Of a DNA stretch of 6,964 nt, positions 1 through 6,406 are shown piece by piece; positions within the stretch are counted from its first letter, which is position 1, and the number at the start of each line of letters is the position of its first letter. The notes under the pieces were generated by a model. The model saw only the letters and a list, made by a program, of their open reading frames with translations, was not told the origin of the DNA and ran no database searches. The position numbers were made by a program, and so were the translations under genes. Source of the DNA: an uncultured Clostridia bacterium (GTDB lineage: Bacteria; Bacillota; Clostridia; Oscillospirales; CAG-272); the NCBI GenBank assembly GCA_946404295.1, contig CAMJDE010000099.1, forward strand, positions 1 to 6,964. Direction: 5' to 3'.

Positions 1-2
1 AC

Positions 3-167
3 TATATCGCGGTTGAGATCAGCGCCGATCCCGATCAATACTGCATCAGCCGGGATCTTGAGGATCCCGATTGCACAGGGTACGGGGACGACTATCCGCT
101 CGAAAGCAAAGAGCAGCTCTTCGAGGCGCTTGACCTTGAGTTCCGTAAAATCGACGATCTAGAATAA
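3..167 (+). CDS. C-terminal fragment of an unrecognised acidic protein
   Basis: An open frame enters from the left edge and ends at TAA (165-167), giving the last 54 residues of a protein whose start lies outside the window. The fragment begins YIAVEISADPDQYC and ends with LEFRKIDDLE. It is strongly acidic, with many Asp and Glu, and has two cysteines. No membrane segment, signal peptide or known motif is visible, and I do not recognise the family. Reality as a gene is supported by codon choice matching the GC-rich neighbours (GCG, CTC, GAG, ATC) and by a strong hairpin terminator starting right at the stop codon. It converges on the minus-strand genes to its right. Function cannot be assigned. 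Confidence 0.75.
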   Translation, partial: YIAVEISADPDQYCISRDLEDPDCTGYGDDYPLESKEQLFEALDLEFRKIDDLE

Positions 168-197
168 AAAAAGACGGGGTTCGCCCCGTCTTTTTTT
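166..197. terminator. Bidirectional intrinsic terminator
   Basis: A perfect 7-bp stem, GACGGGG (173-179) with CCCCGTC (184-190), encloses a four-base TTCG loop. It is preceded by seven A and followed by seven T, so it works as a Rho-independent terminator on both strands. On + it ends the partial gene stopping at 167. On - it ends the BspA-like gene, whose stop codon is at 213-215. Its loop, right arm and T-tract recur exactly at 4416-4436. Confidence 0.95.
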
Positions 198-200
198 ATT
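180..200. repeat. 21-bp direct repeat, left copy (inside terminator)
   Basis: TTCGCCCCGTC followed by seven T and ATT is identical, base for base, to 4416-4436. Identity stops abruptly on both sides: G179 against A4415, and A201 against T4437. Here the repeat is the loop, right arm and T-tract of a complete terminator. Together with the right copy it brackets the BspA-like gene and its promoter region. Confidence 0.9.
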
Positions 201-212
201 AAACATCACAAA

Positions 213-3200
213 CTACGCGCCGATCACGATATCGCCGTCTGTGCATTTAATTGTATATTCGTAAGAAGGCTGCCAATCTATACCTTTTTCAATTGCGTTC
301 CACTCTGCTTGTGTACCGCCAAACGTGATAGTCTTTAATGCAGGACAAAGCGAGAAAGCATATTGTTTGATTAAAGTCACGCTATTTGGAATATAAACAG
401 AGACTAAATCTCCGCATTGTGCAAACGCATACTCGCCAATGCTTGTGACTCCGTCAGGAATAATCAATATGTCGACAATCTTCTCGCCGTTGATATATAA
501 TTGAGCGCTTGTCTGTTTAAGTTCTCCAAACCTAGGGATAGCGCACCAGCCTGCAACATCCCCCATATAATAAATTGCAGATACAGAAGTACAATTCGCA
601 AATGCATTTGAAGCAATGTTTGTTATTCCGCTGCCGATCGTAACTGTTTTTAAACCATAATTATTGTAAAATGCGCGATTGTATATAGTTGTAACGCTGT
701 TTGGAATGACTATTGAAGTCAAATTGCAATCTTCAAAAGCACTTGACGAGATGCTTGTCAAATTTTCGCTAAGAGTTACAGACGAGAGATTTGAACAGCC
801 CAAGAACGCTGACGTTCCAATCTCGATCACATTCTTTGGCATAGTAATCGAGGATATATGGTTGTTTCCGGATAACGCATAATTATAAATACGCTTGATG
901 TTTTCAGGCAAAGTAATATTGTCCTCGTCTCCGATATAGTCGATTAGAATCTTTTCATCTCCGTCCGTATAAACGACAAAACCGTTTTCATCGGTGGAAA
1001 GTTTGCTACCACCATCTTCTGTATATATATTCTTTGCATAATCTGCAAGATATCCGCTTATATTAAGCGATGTTTTGTTGTAAACCTCGATGAGTTTATA
1101 GCAGCCTTGAAATGCCGATGAATCAATATTGACAATTTTAGACGGCAACACAATAGACGTAAGATTTGAACAATAGTCAAATGCAAATTGACCTATTGTC
1201 GTCAAAGCCTCGCAGATATCGACCGATCTAAGGGCAACACAATTTGAAAAAACTCCTCGCTCTATGCTTGTTGTGTTTGCCGGAATTTTTATTGATTTCA
1301 GCGCTGCGCAATACTCGAACGCATATTCACCGATGTCTCTAACCCGATTCGGAATATCGATCGATACAAGGTTCATATTGTAGCTGAACGCATATTTATA
1401 AATCCGGTTTATGAAAGACGGCACCACCAACTGCGTTTCTCTTCCAAAATAGCCGACAAGTGCATTCTCACTGCCATCCTCGTACACAACATAGCCTTCG
1501 TCGTCGATCACAAGGTTGCTTTCACTTGCATCGCCAACTATTTGCAGTGAGTTTGCCGCAATGTATCCGTTTGCGCTACTGCCGATAGACAGTTCAAGTG
1601 ATGAATTGTTGCACACTTCGACAAGTTTGTTACATCCCATAAAAGCATATCCATCTATGAAGTTGACATCCTTGCCAAGGCTAACTGAGATGAGATTTGA
1701 ACAAGATGTGAAAGCATTCATTCCGATTGTTGTCACACCGTCACCAATTATTGCAAACATCAACCCTTTGCAACCTTTGAACTCATCGTTTATACATGTG
1801 CCAGATACTATATCTATTGCATATGCAAGCGAACCGCAGGTCTTTGCGACTTGAGATACGTTTGATACGTTTCCTGTGATTTTTCTAAGTCCGACACAGC
1901 CCTTAAATGCGTTATATTTAATAGTCGTAACGCAATCAGGAATCGTAATTGACACAAGCCCCGATCTGTATTGGAAATCATCGATTGAATCGCCTGACGT
2001 AATCACCACACTGTATGCGGATGACGGAGTGCTCTTTGAAATATCCGAGGTGGCAGACGCACTCCCTACGATTCTTTTTAAAGTGCCACAATCCTTGAAT
2101 GAGCCATAAGCATCAACAACGCTATCCGGAAGAAATACTTCTTCAATGCCCGAACAATTTGCAAATGCCGTAGTTATGCTCGTCAAACTGTCAGGGAATG
2201 AAATGTCCGTAAGCCCCGTGCAGCCATTAAACGCAGAATATATTTCGTCAACGTTGCCACCAAAAGATATCGATGTTAGATTTGTGCATCCGTTAAACCC
2301 CCGGATTGTAGTGACGGAATCGCCAAACGTAAGCGCCGTCAGCGCACTGCAATTATTAATCTCTCTATCCGTTGCAAATGCGCCTGACGTAATCGTAACG
2401 CTGAACTCTGGCGCACCACAAAACATTGCTATCTTATAAGCGTTTTCGGCATTCGACGTGATGGACGAAAGTCCTGTGCAACCGGAAAAAGCCGAACCTT
2501 GCCCAGATATATTTGTACCGTCCGGAATCACGATTGAAGTAAGTCCCGTACAACCGTAAAAGGTGTATGAGCCTATGTCAGCCAAAGACTCAGGCAACGT
2601 TATAGCCGTGAGACTCGTACATTTTTCAAACGTTCCGTTCATACTTGTCAAACCGCTTGGAAGTGACGCATGAGCCAAACTTGTACAACCTGAAAAAGCA
2701 GATCTACCAATGCTTGACACGCTGTTTGGAATCGTGATGGAAGTCAAGCTTATGCAATTAGAAAACGCGCTCGCTCCAATGCTTGTCACACTATCCGGAA
2801 TTGATACGTCCGTCAAACCTTGGCAGCCTGCAAACGCACCTCCGTTAATGACTGACACACCGACAGGAATAACAAGTGTTCCCGTCAATTCTTCACCGTT
2901 TACAAAGAACTTCTTATTTGATGACGCAAGCATAAGCGAACCTATGCCTCTTCCTTCAATCTTGCACCATCCTTCGACGTCACCCTCATAATAAACTTCA
3001 CTTATTGCCGGACAATTTGTAAACGTTTCATAACCAATACTGGTCACTCCGCTACCGATTGTGACCGACTTTAAATTCTCGCAATTTCTAAACACATACG
3101 TGTCTATTGTTGTTACGCTATTTGGAATACTAATTGAAACAAGATTGACACAGCCGTCAAATGCGTTTTGCCTAATACTTTTCATTGAATCTGGAATTGT

Positions 3201-4277
3201 TACGTTTGTGATAACTGTTTTTTGGTAAAACGCTTCAATGCCAATCTCAGTTACAGGCAAACCATGATATTTCGCAGGAATAACGACCTCTGCACTTCCG
3301 CCATGATATCCTGCAAGCGTATATTCATCGCCGTTGAGCACAAAATCAAATTCGTTATGTTCGTTCCACTCGCCACAGCGCGTACACTTGTCGTCCTCAT
3401 CGTAATCATGACCGAGCGCGGGGATTGTTTCGCCGTCTTGTACTTTATAACATCTGATACACTGGAGCGTTTGAGTGTTGCCAACTTCAGTACAAGTCGG
3501 TGTCGTGCCTGCATCTACAACAATGTCAAAAGCGTGACCGAGAGGATCTATTCTCTCTGCCACAACCAAAATTACGCCACAAAGAGCGCAATGAGATCCC
3601 TCCGTCCAACCAAATTCTTCGCAAGTCGGTTCAATTCTTACGTCTATAACTTCTTCGTGTCTTAGCGGCTTGATTTCTCTAAACGTCGTATAGTCGCAGC
3701 GCGAACAGGAGTCGTATTCATACCAACCGTACTCTGTGCAAGTCGCCTCTTTGCCGTCGTGATGAATGAGATCGTGTCCAAGCGCGTCAATAACTACCTC
3801 GACCGTTTGTCCGCAAACCGAGCAAGTTCCACGCTTCACGCCGCCTTCTGTACAAGTCGGCAGTGTAACAACTTCAAAACCTGATATCTCGTGTCCTTGT
3901 GCAAAGGCAGTGTCCGCCGCCTGCAAGATTTCGCCGCAAACGGAGCAGTATATCTCATCCGTAGTGCCGTTTTCTGTGCATGTAGGTTCTTGACCGACGC
4001 GAACTTCAGGAGTGTGCGACACGGTGTTCAAAACCTCTTCTTTGACTTGCCCACATAGGTTGCAAGTGGCGCGCCTTAGTCCTGTTTTTGTGCAAGTTGG
4101 AGAAGTCACAACAGTCCACGCACCATATATGTGGTTGCACACTTCTCCCTGGTCCTGTGAGTTTTGTCCGGAATCCGGCTTTTCTTCATTGCTACAAGCG
4201 ACCATTGCGACTGCAAAAAACGCCATGATAAGTAGCGACAATAAGACTTTTGCAAAATATCTTGCTTGGTTTTTCAT
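213..4277 (-). CDS. Giant BspA-like leucine-rich-repeat lipoprotein with N-terminal Cys3-His repeats
   Basis: Probably a surface-attached adhesion or ligand-binding lipoprotein of 1,354 residues. The ATG at 4277 is chosen because GGAGAG lies 4 bases upstream and the product then starts MKNQARYFAKVLLSLL, a typical signal peptide. An upstream in-frame TTG (4301) has no comparable site. The signal peptide ends in the lipobox-like AMVAC, predicting lipidation at Cys28. Residues about 47-302 hold six repeats of about 40 residues (PTCTExG, then CxxC, then GH), plus a last CTRCGEW half-unit. From about residue 312 to the end run BspA/LRR_5 units (IPDSVTSIGxxAFxxC). These are interrupted by modules such as YYEGDVEGWC (about 429-438), with its near copy YYMGDVAGWC (about 1236-1245), and by VVY-DG 'restart' segments. 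No LPXTG anchor or enzyme domain is seen. BspA proteins are known as adhesins in oral and gut bacteria; the ligand here is unknown. Base composition is clearly more AT-rich than the flanking genes, suggesting acquisition. The gene ends in TAG 15 bp before the terminator. Confidence 0.93.
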   Translation of the reverse strand: MKNQARYFAKVLLSLLIMAFFAVAMVACSNEEKPDSGQNSQDQGEVCNHIYGAWTVVTSPTCTKTGLRRATCNLCGQVKEEVLNTVSHTPEVRVGQEPTCTENGTTDEIYCSVCGEILQAADTAFAQGHEISGFEVVTLPTCTEGGVKRGTCSVCGQTVEVVIDALGHDLIHHDGKEATCTEYGWYEYDSCSRCDYTTFREIKPLRHEEVIDVRIEPTCEEFGWTEGSHCALCGVILVVAERIDPLGHAFDIVVDAGTTPTCTEVGNTQTLQCIRCYKVQDGETIPALGHDYDEDDKCTRCGEWNEHNEFDFVLNGDEYTLAGYHGGSAEVVIPAKYHGLPVTEIGIEAFYQKTVITNVTIPDSMKSIRQNAFDGCVNLVSISIPNSVTTIDTYVFRNCENLKSVTIGSGVTSIGYETFTNCPAISEVYYEGDVEGWCKIEGRGIGSLMLASSNKKFFVNGEELTGTLVIPVGVSVINGGAFAGCQGLTDVSIPDSVTSIGASAFSNCISLTSITIPNSVSSIGRSAFSGCTSLAHASLPSGLTSMNGTFEKCTSLTAITLPESLADIGSYTFYGCTGLTSIVIPDGTNISGQGSAFSGCTGLSSITSNAENAYKIAMFCGAPEFSVTITSGAFATDREINNCSALTALTFGDSVTTIRGFNGCTNLTSISFGGNVDEIYSAFNGCTGLTDISFPDSLTSITTAFANCSGIEEVFLPDSVVDAYGSFKDCGTLKRIVGSASATSDISKSTPSSAYSVVITSGDSIDDFQYRSGLVSITIPDCVTTIKYNAFKGCVGLRKITGNVSNVSQVAKTCGSLAYAIDIVSGTCINDEFKGCKGLMFAIIGDGVTTIGMNAFTSCSNLISVSLGKDVNFIDGYAFMGCNKLVEVCNNSSLELSIGSSANGYIAANSLQIVGDASESNLVIDDEGYVVYEDGSENALVGYFGRETQLVVPSFINRIYKYAFSYNMNLVSIDIPNRVRDIGEYAFEYCAALKSIKIPANTTSIERGVFSNCVALRSVDICEALTTIGQFAFDYCSNLTSIVLPSKIVNIDSSAFQGCYKLIEVYNKTSLNISGYLADYAKNIYTEDGGSKLSTDENGFVVYTDGDEKILIDYIGDEDNITLPENIKRIYNYALSGNNHISSITMPKNVIEIGTSAFLGCSNLSSVTLSENLTSISSSAFEDCNLTSIVIPNSVTTIYNRAFYNNYGLKTVTIGSGITNIASNAFANCTSVSAIYYMGDVAGWCAIPRFGELKQTSAQLYINGEKIVDILIIPDGVTSIGEYAFAQCGDLVSVYIPNSVTLIKQYAFSLCPALKTITFGGTQAEWNAIEKGIDWQPSYEYTIKCTDGDIVIGA

Positions 4278-4281
4278 AATT

Positions 4282-4287
4282 CTCTCC
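4282..4287 (-). promoter_or_regulatory. Ribosome binding site of the BspA-like gene
   Basis: On the minus strand GGAGAG is followed by AATT and ATG at 4277. This site decides the start: the longer frame from TTG at 4301 would place the ribosome site inside the coding region and add eight residues in front of the signal peptide. Confidence 0.75.
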
Positions 4288-4318
4288 GAATAAATAGACA
4301 ATAGTTGCTTAGATTCTC

Positions 4319-4356
4319 AATATAATATTATATTAAAAGATACATTTTGTTTATAA
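4319..4356 (-). promoter_or_regulatory. Possible promoter of the BspA-like gene
   Basis: The AT-rich leader contains a perfect 16-bp palindrome at 4319-4334 (AATATAATATTATATT), which gives a TATAAT box on the minus strand at 4327-4332. The best -35 candidate, TTATAA at 4351-4356 with an 18-bp spacer, is poor. The -10 call is reasonable; the full promoter is tentative. A 6-bp inverted repeat, ATGTAA/TTACAT, lies just upstream at 4376-4394 and could be an operator. Confidence 0.35.
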
Positions 4357-4415
4357 TGCCCGTCACATTCTTTTGATGTAAAAACAACTTACATAAACCC
4401 GAGCAACCTCACACA

Positions 4416-4436
4416 TTCGCCCCGTCTTTTTTTATT
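4416..4436. repeat. 21-bp direct repeat, right copy (half terminator)
   Basis: This is an exact copy of 180-200, but it lacks the matching GACGGGG arm, so no hairpin forms here. On the minus strand it contains the TAA stop of the methyltransferase (4432-4434) and the A-tract and first arm of what would have been its terminator. The sequence then changes abruptly to the AT-rich leader of the BspA-like gene. Confidence 0.9.
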
Positions 4437-5205
4437 TTCTGTTTTGGCGGAAGATCTCGTAGGCAAGGATCGTCGCGGCGGACGCCGCGGAGAGAGACGC
4501 GCGGAAATCCCTCCCATAGGAGATCTTGACCTTGAGATCGGCGCGGTCGAGCAACGCCCGCGAGATCCCGCGGCGTTCGCCGCCCACGACGAGAAAAACG
4601 GGGAAGCGGATCTCGGTCTCTTCCAGAGTGTGCGGCGTGTCCAGATCGGCGCAGACGATCGTATAGCCCCGACTCTTGAAACAGTCAGCGGCTTCGGTCG
4701 GCTTTGCCGTAAAGAGCGGGAAGAGTTCGGACGCGCCCGCAGAAGAACGCGCGACGACGCCGGCGGCGGACATCCAGTTCCGCTCGTCCAGGATAATCGC
4801 GTCAACGCCCGCCGCGTAAAGAGAACGGAGCGCGTAGCCGAAGTTGTACGGGTCCTCGATCCCTTCGATCATCACGTAGAAGCCGTGATCCTTGATCTCT
4901 GAAACGTCAAGCGGCGGTATCGTCCGCTCGGAACAGCGCGCCAGGATCCCGCCGTGGGAACGGCCGAGCGCGAGCGCGTCGATCTCGCCGCCGTCGCAAC
5001 CCCGGATCGAAAAACCGAGTCGCTCGCCGACGTGAGAGAGCCACCCGAGTTCCTTCGACAGCGCGCCAGCACGTTCTTGATCTACGAGGATCTCTTCGAT
5101 CTTGCGGTCGTTGACGCCGTTTTCGTTCCCGGCGATGACAGAGCGGATCGATTGCATCCCCTCCATTACGGTCGACTCTCGCGTTTTTATTTCTTCTTTT
5201 TGCAT
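4432..5205 (-). CDS. TrmH/SpoU-family RNA 2'-O-methyltransferase (RlmB-like)
   Basis: Predicted cytoplasmic SPOUT enzyme moving a methyl group from S-adenosylmethionine to a ribose 2'-OH in rRNA or tRNA. Numbered from the ATG at 5205 (257 residues), about residues 10-95 match the L30e-like substrate-binding domain, ending in the SHGGILA box (HQGI in relatives). The knotted domain follows: motif 1 IEGIEDPYNFGYALRS with Asn121 and Arg127, the SSAGASELFPL segment, motif 2 VVGGERRGIS, and motif 3 SLSAASAATILAYE. Motif 1 is well kept. Motif 2 has GGERRG where GSEGxG is usual, and motif 3 lacks the usual Asn (SLNVSxA), so the target or activity may differ. The frame is open to a TTG at 5277 inside spoIIID. 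ATG 5205 is preferred for length and a weak GGA seven bases upstream; ATG at 5226, 5166 or 5157 are alternatives. The exact RNA target cannot be read from the sequence. Confidence 0.88.
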   Translation of the reverse strand: MQKEEIKTRESTVMEGMQSIRSVIAGNENGVNDRKIEEILVDQERAGALSKELGWLSHVGERLGFSIRGCDGGEIDALALGRSHGGILARCSERTIPPLDVSEIKDHGFYVMIEGIEDPYNFGYALRSLYAAGVDAIILDERNWMSAAGVVARSSAGASELFPLFTAKPTEAADCFKSRGYTIVCADLDTPHTLEETEIRFPVFLVVGGERRGISRALLDRADLKVKISYGRDFRASLSAASAATILAYEIFRQNRK

Positions 5206-5231
5206 TGAACGTTCCATCTCTTTCATATACT
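5201..5231 (+). promoter_or_regulatory. Possible sigma-E-like promoter of spoIIID
   Basis: CATATACT at 5224-5231 resembles the mother-cell sigma-E -10 element (CATACAnT). GCATTG at 5202-5207 sits at roughly the right distance for a weak -35. In Bacillus subtilis spoIIID is transcribed by sigma-E, which makes the match plausible, but the similarity is weak and the call is mainly contextual. Confidence 0.25.
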
Positions 5232-5253
5232 GGAATACCGGGACGACCGGAAC

Positions 5254-5260
5254 AGGGGGG
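5254..5260 (+). promoter_or_regulatory. Ribosome binding site of spoIIID
   Basis: AGGGGGG lies eight bases before the GTG at 5269 and supports that non-ATG start, which also aligns with the start of known SpoIIID proteins. Confidence 0.65.
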
Positions 5261-5268
5261 AACGCCGT

Positions 5269-5538
5269 GTGAAACAAGCGCCGGATAAGGATAGATGTGA
5301 GATTTTAGCGGAATATATGATCGAGCACGGGTTGACGGTCCGCGCCGTCGCCTACGCCTTTTCGATCAGTAAAAGCACCGTACATAAGGACCTGACCGAA
5401 AAACTCGAGGAGATCAACCCGGATCTGTACGACCGCGTCCGCGTGATCCTCGATAAAAACAAGTCGGAGAGGCATCTGCGCGGCGGGGAAGCGACGCGGG
5501 TCAAATACCTGAAGAAACGCGTCAGAGGGACCCCTTGA
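5269..5538 (+). CDS. spoIIID: Stage III sporulation transcriptional regulator SpoIIID
   Basis: DNA-binding regulator acting in the mother cell during endospore formation, where in Bacillus it activates or represses many sigma-E genes and helps switch on sigma-K. The 89-residue product has the usual family length. The helix-turn-helix spans about residues 22-46 (LTVRAVAYAFSISKSTVHKD), with the family signature SKSTVHKDLTEKL. Next come EINPDLYDRVRVILD and the C-terminal basic box RHLRGGEATRVKYLKKR, which in SpoIIID also contacts DNA. All of these closely match the Bacillus protein as I know it. The start is GTG with AGGGGGG eight bases upstream. It is divergent from the methyltransferase, and its last 17 bases overlap the end of the convergent PHP gene. 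This gene is the best evidence that the organism forms spores. Identification is highly secure. Confidence 0.97.
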   Translation: MKQAPDKDRCEILAEYMIEHGLTVRAVAYAFSISKSTVHKDLTEKLEEINPDLYDRVRVILDKNKSERHLRGGEATRVKYLKKRVRGTP

Positions 5539-6244
5539 CGATCTGGCGGTAAAGCGCGGCGTTCGATTGCAGAAGTTTGCGGTAGAGCGCGAGCTGAAAC
5601 GAACCCGAAAGCCGCATCTCTTCGGGCGTCAGCAGGGGCGCGCGGCTGGTCGCGTTGTGCGCGTTCGTACAGAGGTAAAACGTCCTCTGATTGATCGCGC
5701 TACGCTGCAAAACCTCGTTGATCGGGCGAAACAGCAGGGAAGTCGACGAGATCAGGTATTCGCAGGCATAGATACCGAGCAATTTCTCCTTCGCGTTCCC
5801 GGGCATCAGAATATGCCTTTCGAAATGGCAGATCAAAGGTCGGAGATGCTGACGGTGAATCAGATAAGAGAAGTCGCGCATATCTTGTTCGTCGAAGTTT
5901 CCGATCGGGAAATTGACGGGCAAGAGATCTGTGCCGGGGATCCGATACGGGCGCATATCGTAACTCTGAAACAGACCGGATTCATAGTCGATTTCATAGG
6001 AATAACAGAGTTTTACGCGGGATTTGCGCTCCGTTTTGACGCGCTCAAGCGCCCGTTTTGCCTCGTGAACGCGGCGGGGGAAGAATACGTGATCCTGCAT
6101 CCGTGAGAGGTCGAGATGCGTGACGCAAACGGCGGCGGAAACGCCCGCACGGTCGAGCGAAATCAGCATTTTTGCGGCTTCGTTTTCGTCTTCGGGCCCG
6201 TCCCCGAGCCCGGGCAGCAGGTGAATGTGCGGATCAATGATCAA
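5522..6244 (-). CDS. CpsB/YwqE-like PHP-domain phosphoesterase, altered active site
   Basis: A 240-residue protein of the PHP superfamily, closest by motif order to the CpsB/CapC/YwqE tyrosine-protein phosphatases, which are metal-dependent enzymes that act on bacterial tyrosine kinases in capsule synthesis. Visible motifs are DPHIHLLPGLGDG (His6, His8), VTH (His43), YSYEI (Glu84), ICHFERH (His140) and TNAHN (His196). Several positions differ from the usual PGxDDG, TPH, HPER and SDAH: the first Asp of DDG is Gly14, and the Asp of SDAH is Asn194. Metal binding or activity may therefore be changed. No partner kinase or capsule gene is nearby, so the substrate is unknown. The start is TTG at 6244, with GAGGAG nine bases upstream, and the product begins with the family's usual 'MIDxH' pattern. 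A promoter lies just upstream. The end overlaps spoIIID tail to tail. Confidence 0.85.
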   Translation of the reverse strand: MIIDPHIHLLPGLGDGPEDENEAAKMLISLDRAGVSAAVCVTHLDLSRMQDHVFFPRRVHEAKRALERVKTERKSRVKLCYSYEIDYESGLFQSYDMRPYRIPGTDLLPVNFPIGNFDEQDMRDFSYLIHRQHLRPLICHFERHILMPGNAKEKLLGIYACEYLISSTSLLFRPINEVLQRSAINQRTFYLCTNAHNATSRAPLLTPEEMRLSGSFQLALYRKLLQSNAALYRQIVKGSL

Positions 6245-6253
6245 AAGTGTTGA

Positions 6254-6259
6254 CTCCTC
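6254..6259 (-). promoter_or_regulatory. Ribosome binding site of the PHP gene
   Basis: GAGGAG on the minus strand is nine bases before the TTG at 6244. It is a strong site and supports this rare start codon; no ATG lies in the N-terminal stretch before the metal-binding HIH motif. Confidence 0.75.
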
Positions 6260-6270
6260 GGTTTTTTTCC

Positions 6271-6300
6271 ATTATACCACACCCGGTGCCCGTAACGCAA
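6271..6300 (-). promoter_or_regulatory. Sigma-A-type promoter of the PHP gene
   Basis: On the minus strand a perfect TATAAT (6271-6276) is preceded by TGTGG and, 18 bp further up, by TTGCGT (6295-6300). The expected transcript start near 6264 gives a leader of about 20 bases holding the ribosome site. The -35 matches the consensus only in TTG, so the -10 carries the call. Confidence 0.6.
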
Positions 6301-6356
6301 CAATATCGCGAAAGAAATCTCCCTCGACTATGAATCATATCGCGATTATACCCCTG

Positions 6357-6376
6357 TTATATCGCTTGTGATATAA
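6357..6376. repeat. Perfect inverted repeat, possible operator
   Basis: TTATATC and GATATAA are 7-base perfect complementary arms separated by six bases. It lies about 60 bp upstream of the -35 of the PHP promoter and ten bases from a second, separate palindrome. Size and AT content fit a repressor-binding site better than a terminator, since neither strand has a GC-rich stem. Confidence 0.5.
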
Positions 6377-6386
6377 AAGAATTATT

Positions 6387-6406
6387 TTATACAATGAGTT
6401 GTATAA
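6387..6406. repeat. Perfect 8+4+8 inverted repeat, possible operator
   Basis: TTATACAA, spacer TGAG, TTGTATAA: the arms are perfectly complementary. The 20-bp size and symmetry are typical of sites for dimeric repressors of TetR, MarR or PadR type. No regulator gene of those types is in the window. On + it also contains TATACAAT, close to a sigma-E -10. Confidence 0.5.

Noticed and set aside
679..2991. Several + strand frames of 67-112 codons opposite the BspA-like gene
   Set aside because: They are antisense shadows of a repeat-rich gene with biased codon use. They show no ribosome sites or known motifs, and recurring peptides such as 'QPLNA' simply mirror the LRR units.
3222..4293. Frames on both strands within the Cys-rich N-terminal part of the BspA-like gene
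   Set aside because: The minus-strand Cys3-His repeats with signal peptide and ribosome site clearly explain this DNA; the other frames have no features of their own.
4389..5208. Alternative frames across the methyltransferase gene on both strands
   Set aside because: They are Arg/Ser/Pro-rich translations typical of off-frame GC-rich DNA, whereas the SpoU motifs lie in the 4432 frame.
5206..5277. Longer methyltransferase start at TTG 5277
   Set aside because: It would overlap the start of spoIIID, has no ribosome site, and adds a proline-rich stretch not typical of the family.
5567..6106. 179-codon + strand frame opposite the PHP gene
   Set aside because: The PHP motifs, promoter and ribosome site support the minus strand; this frame matches no known family.
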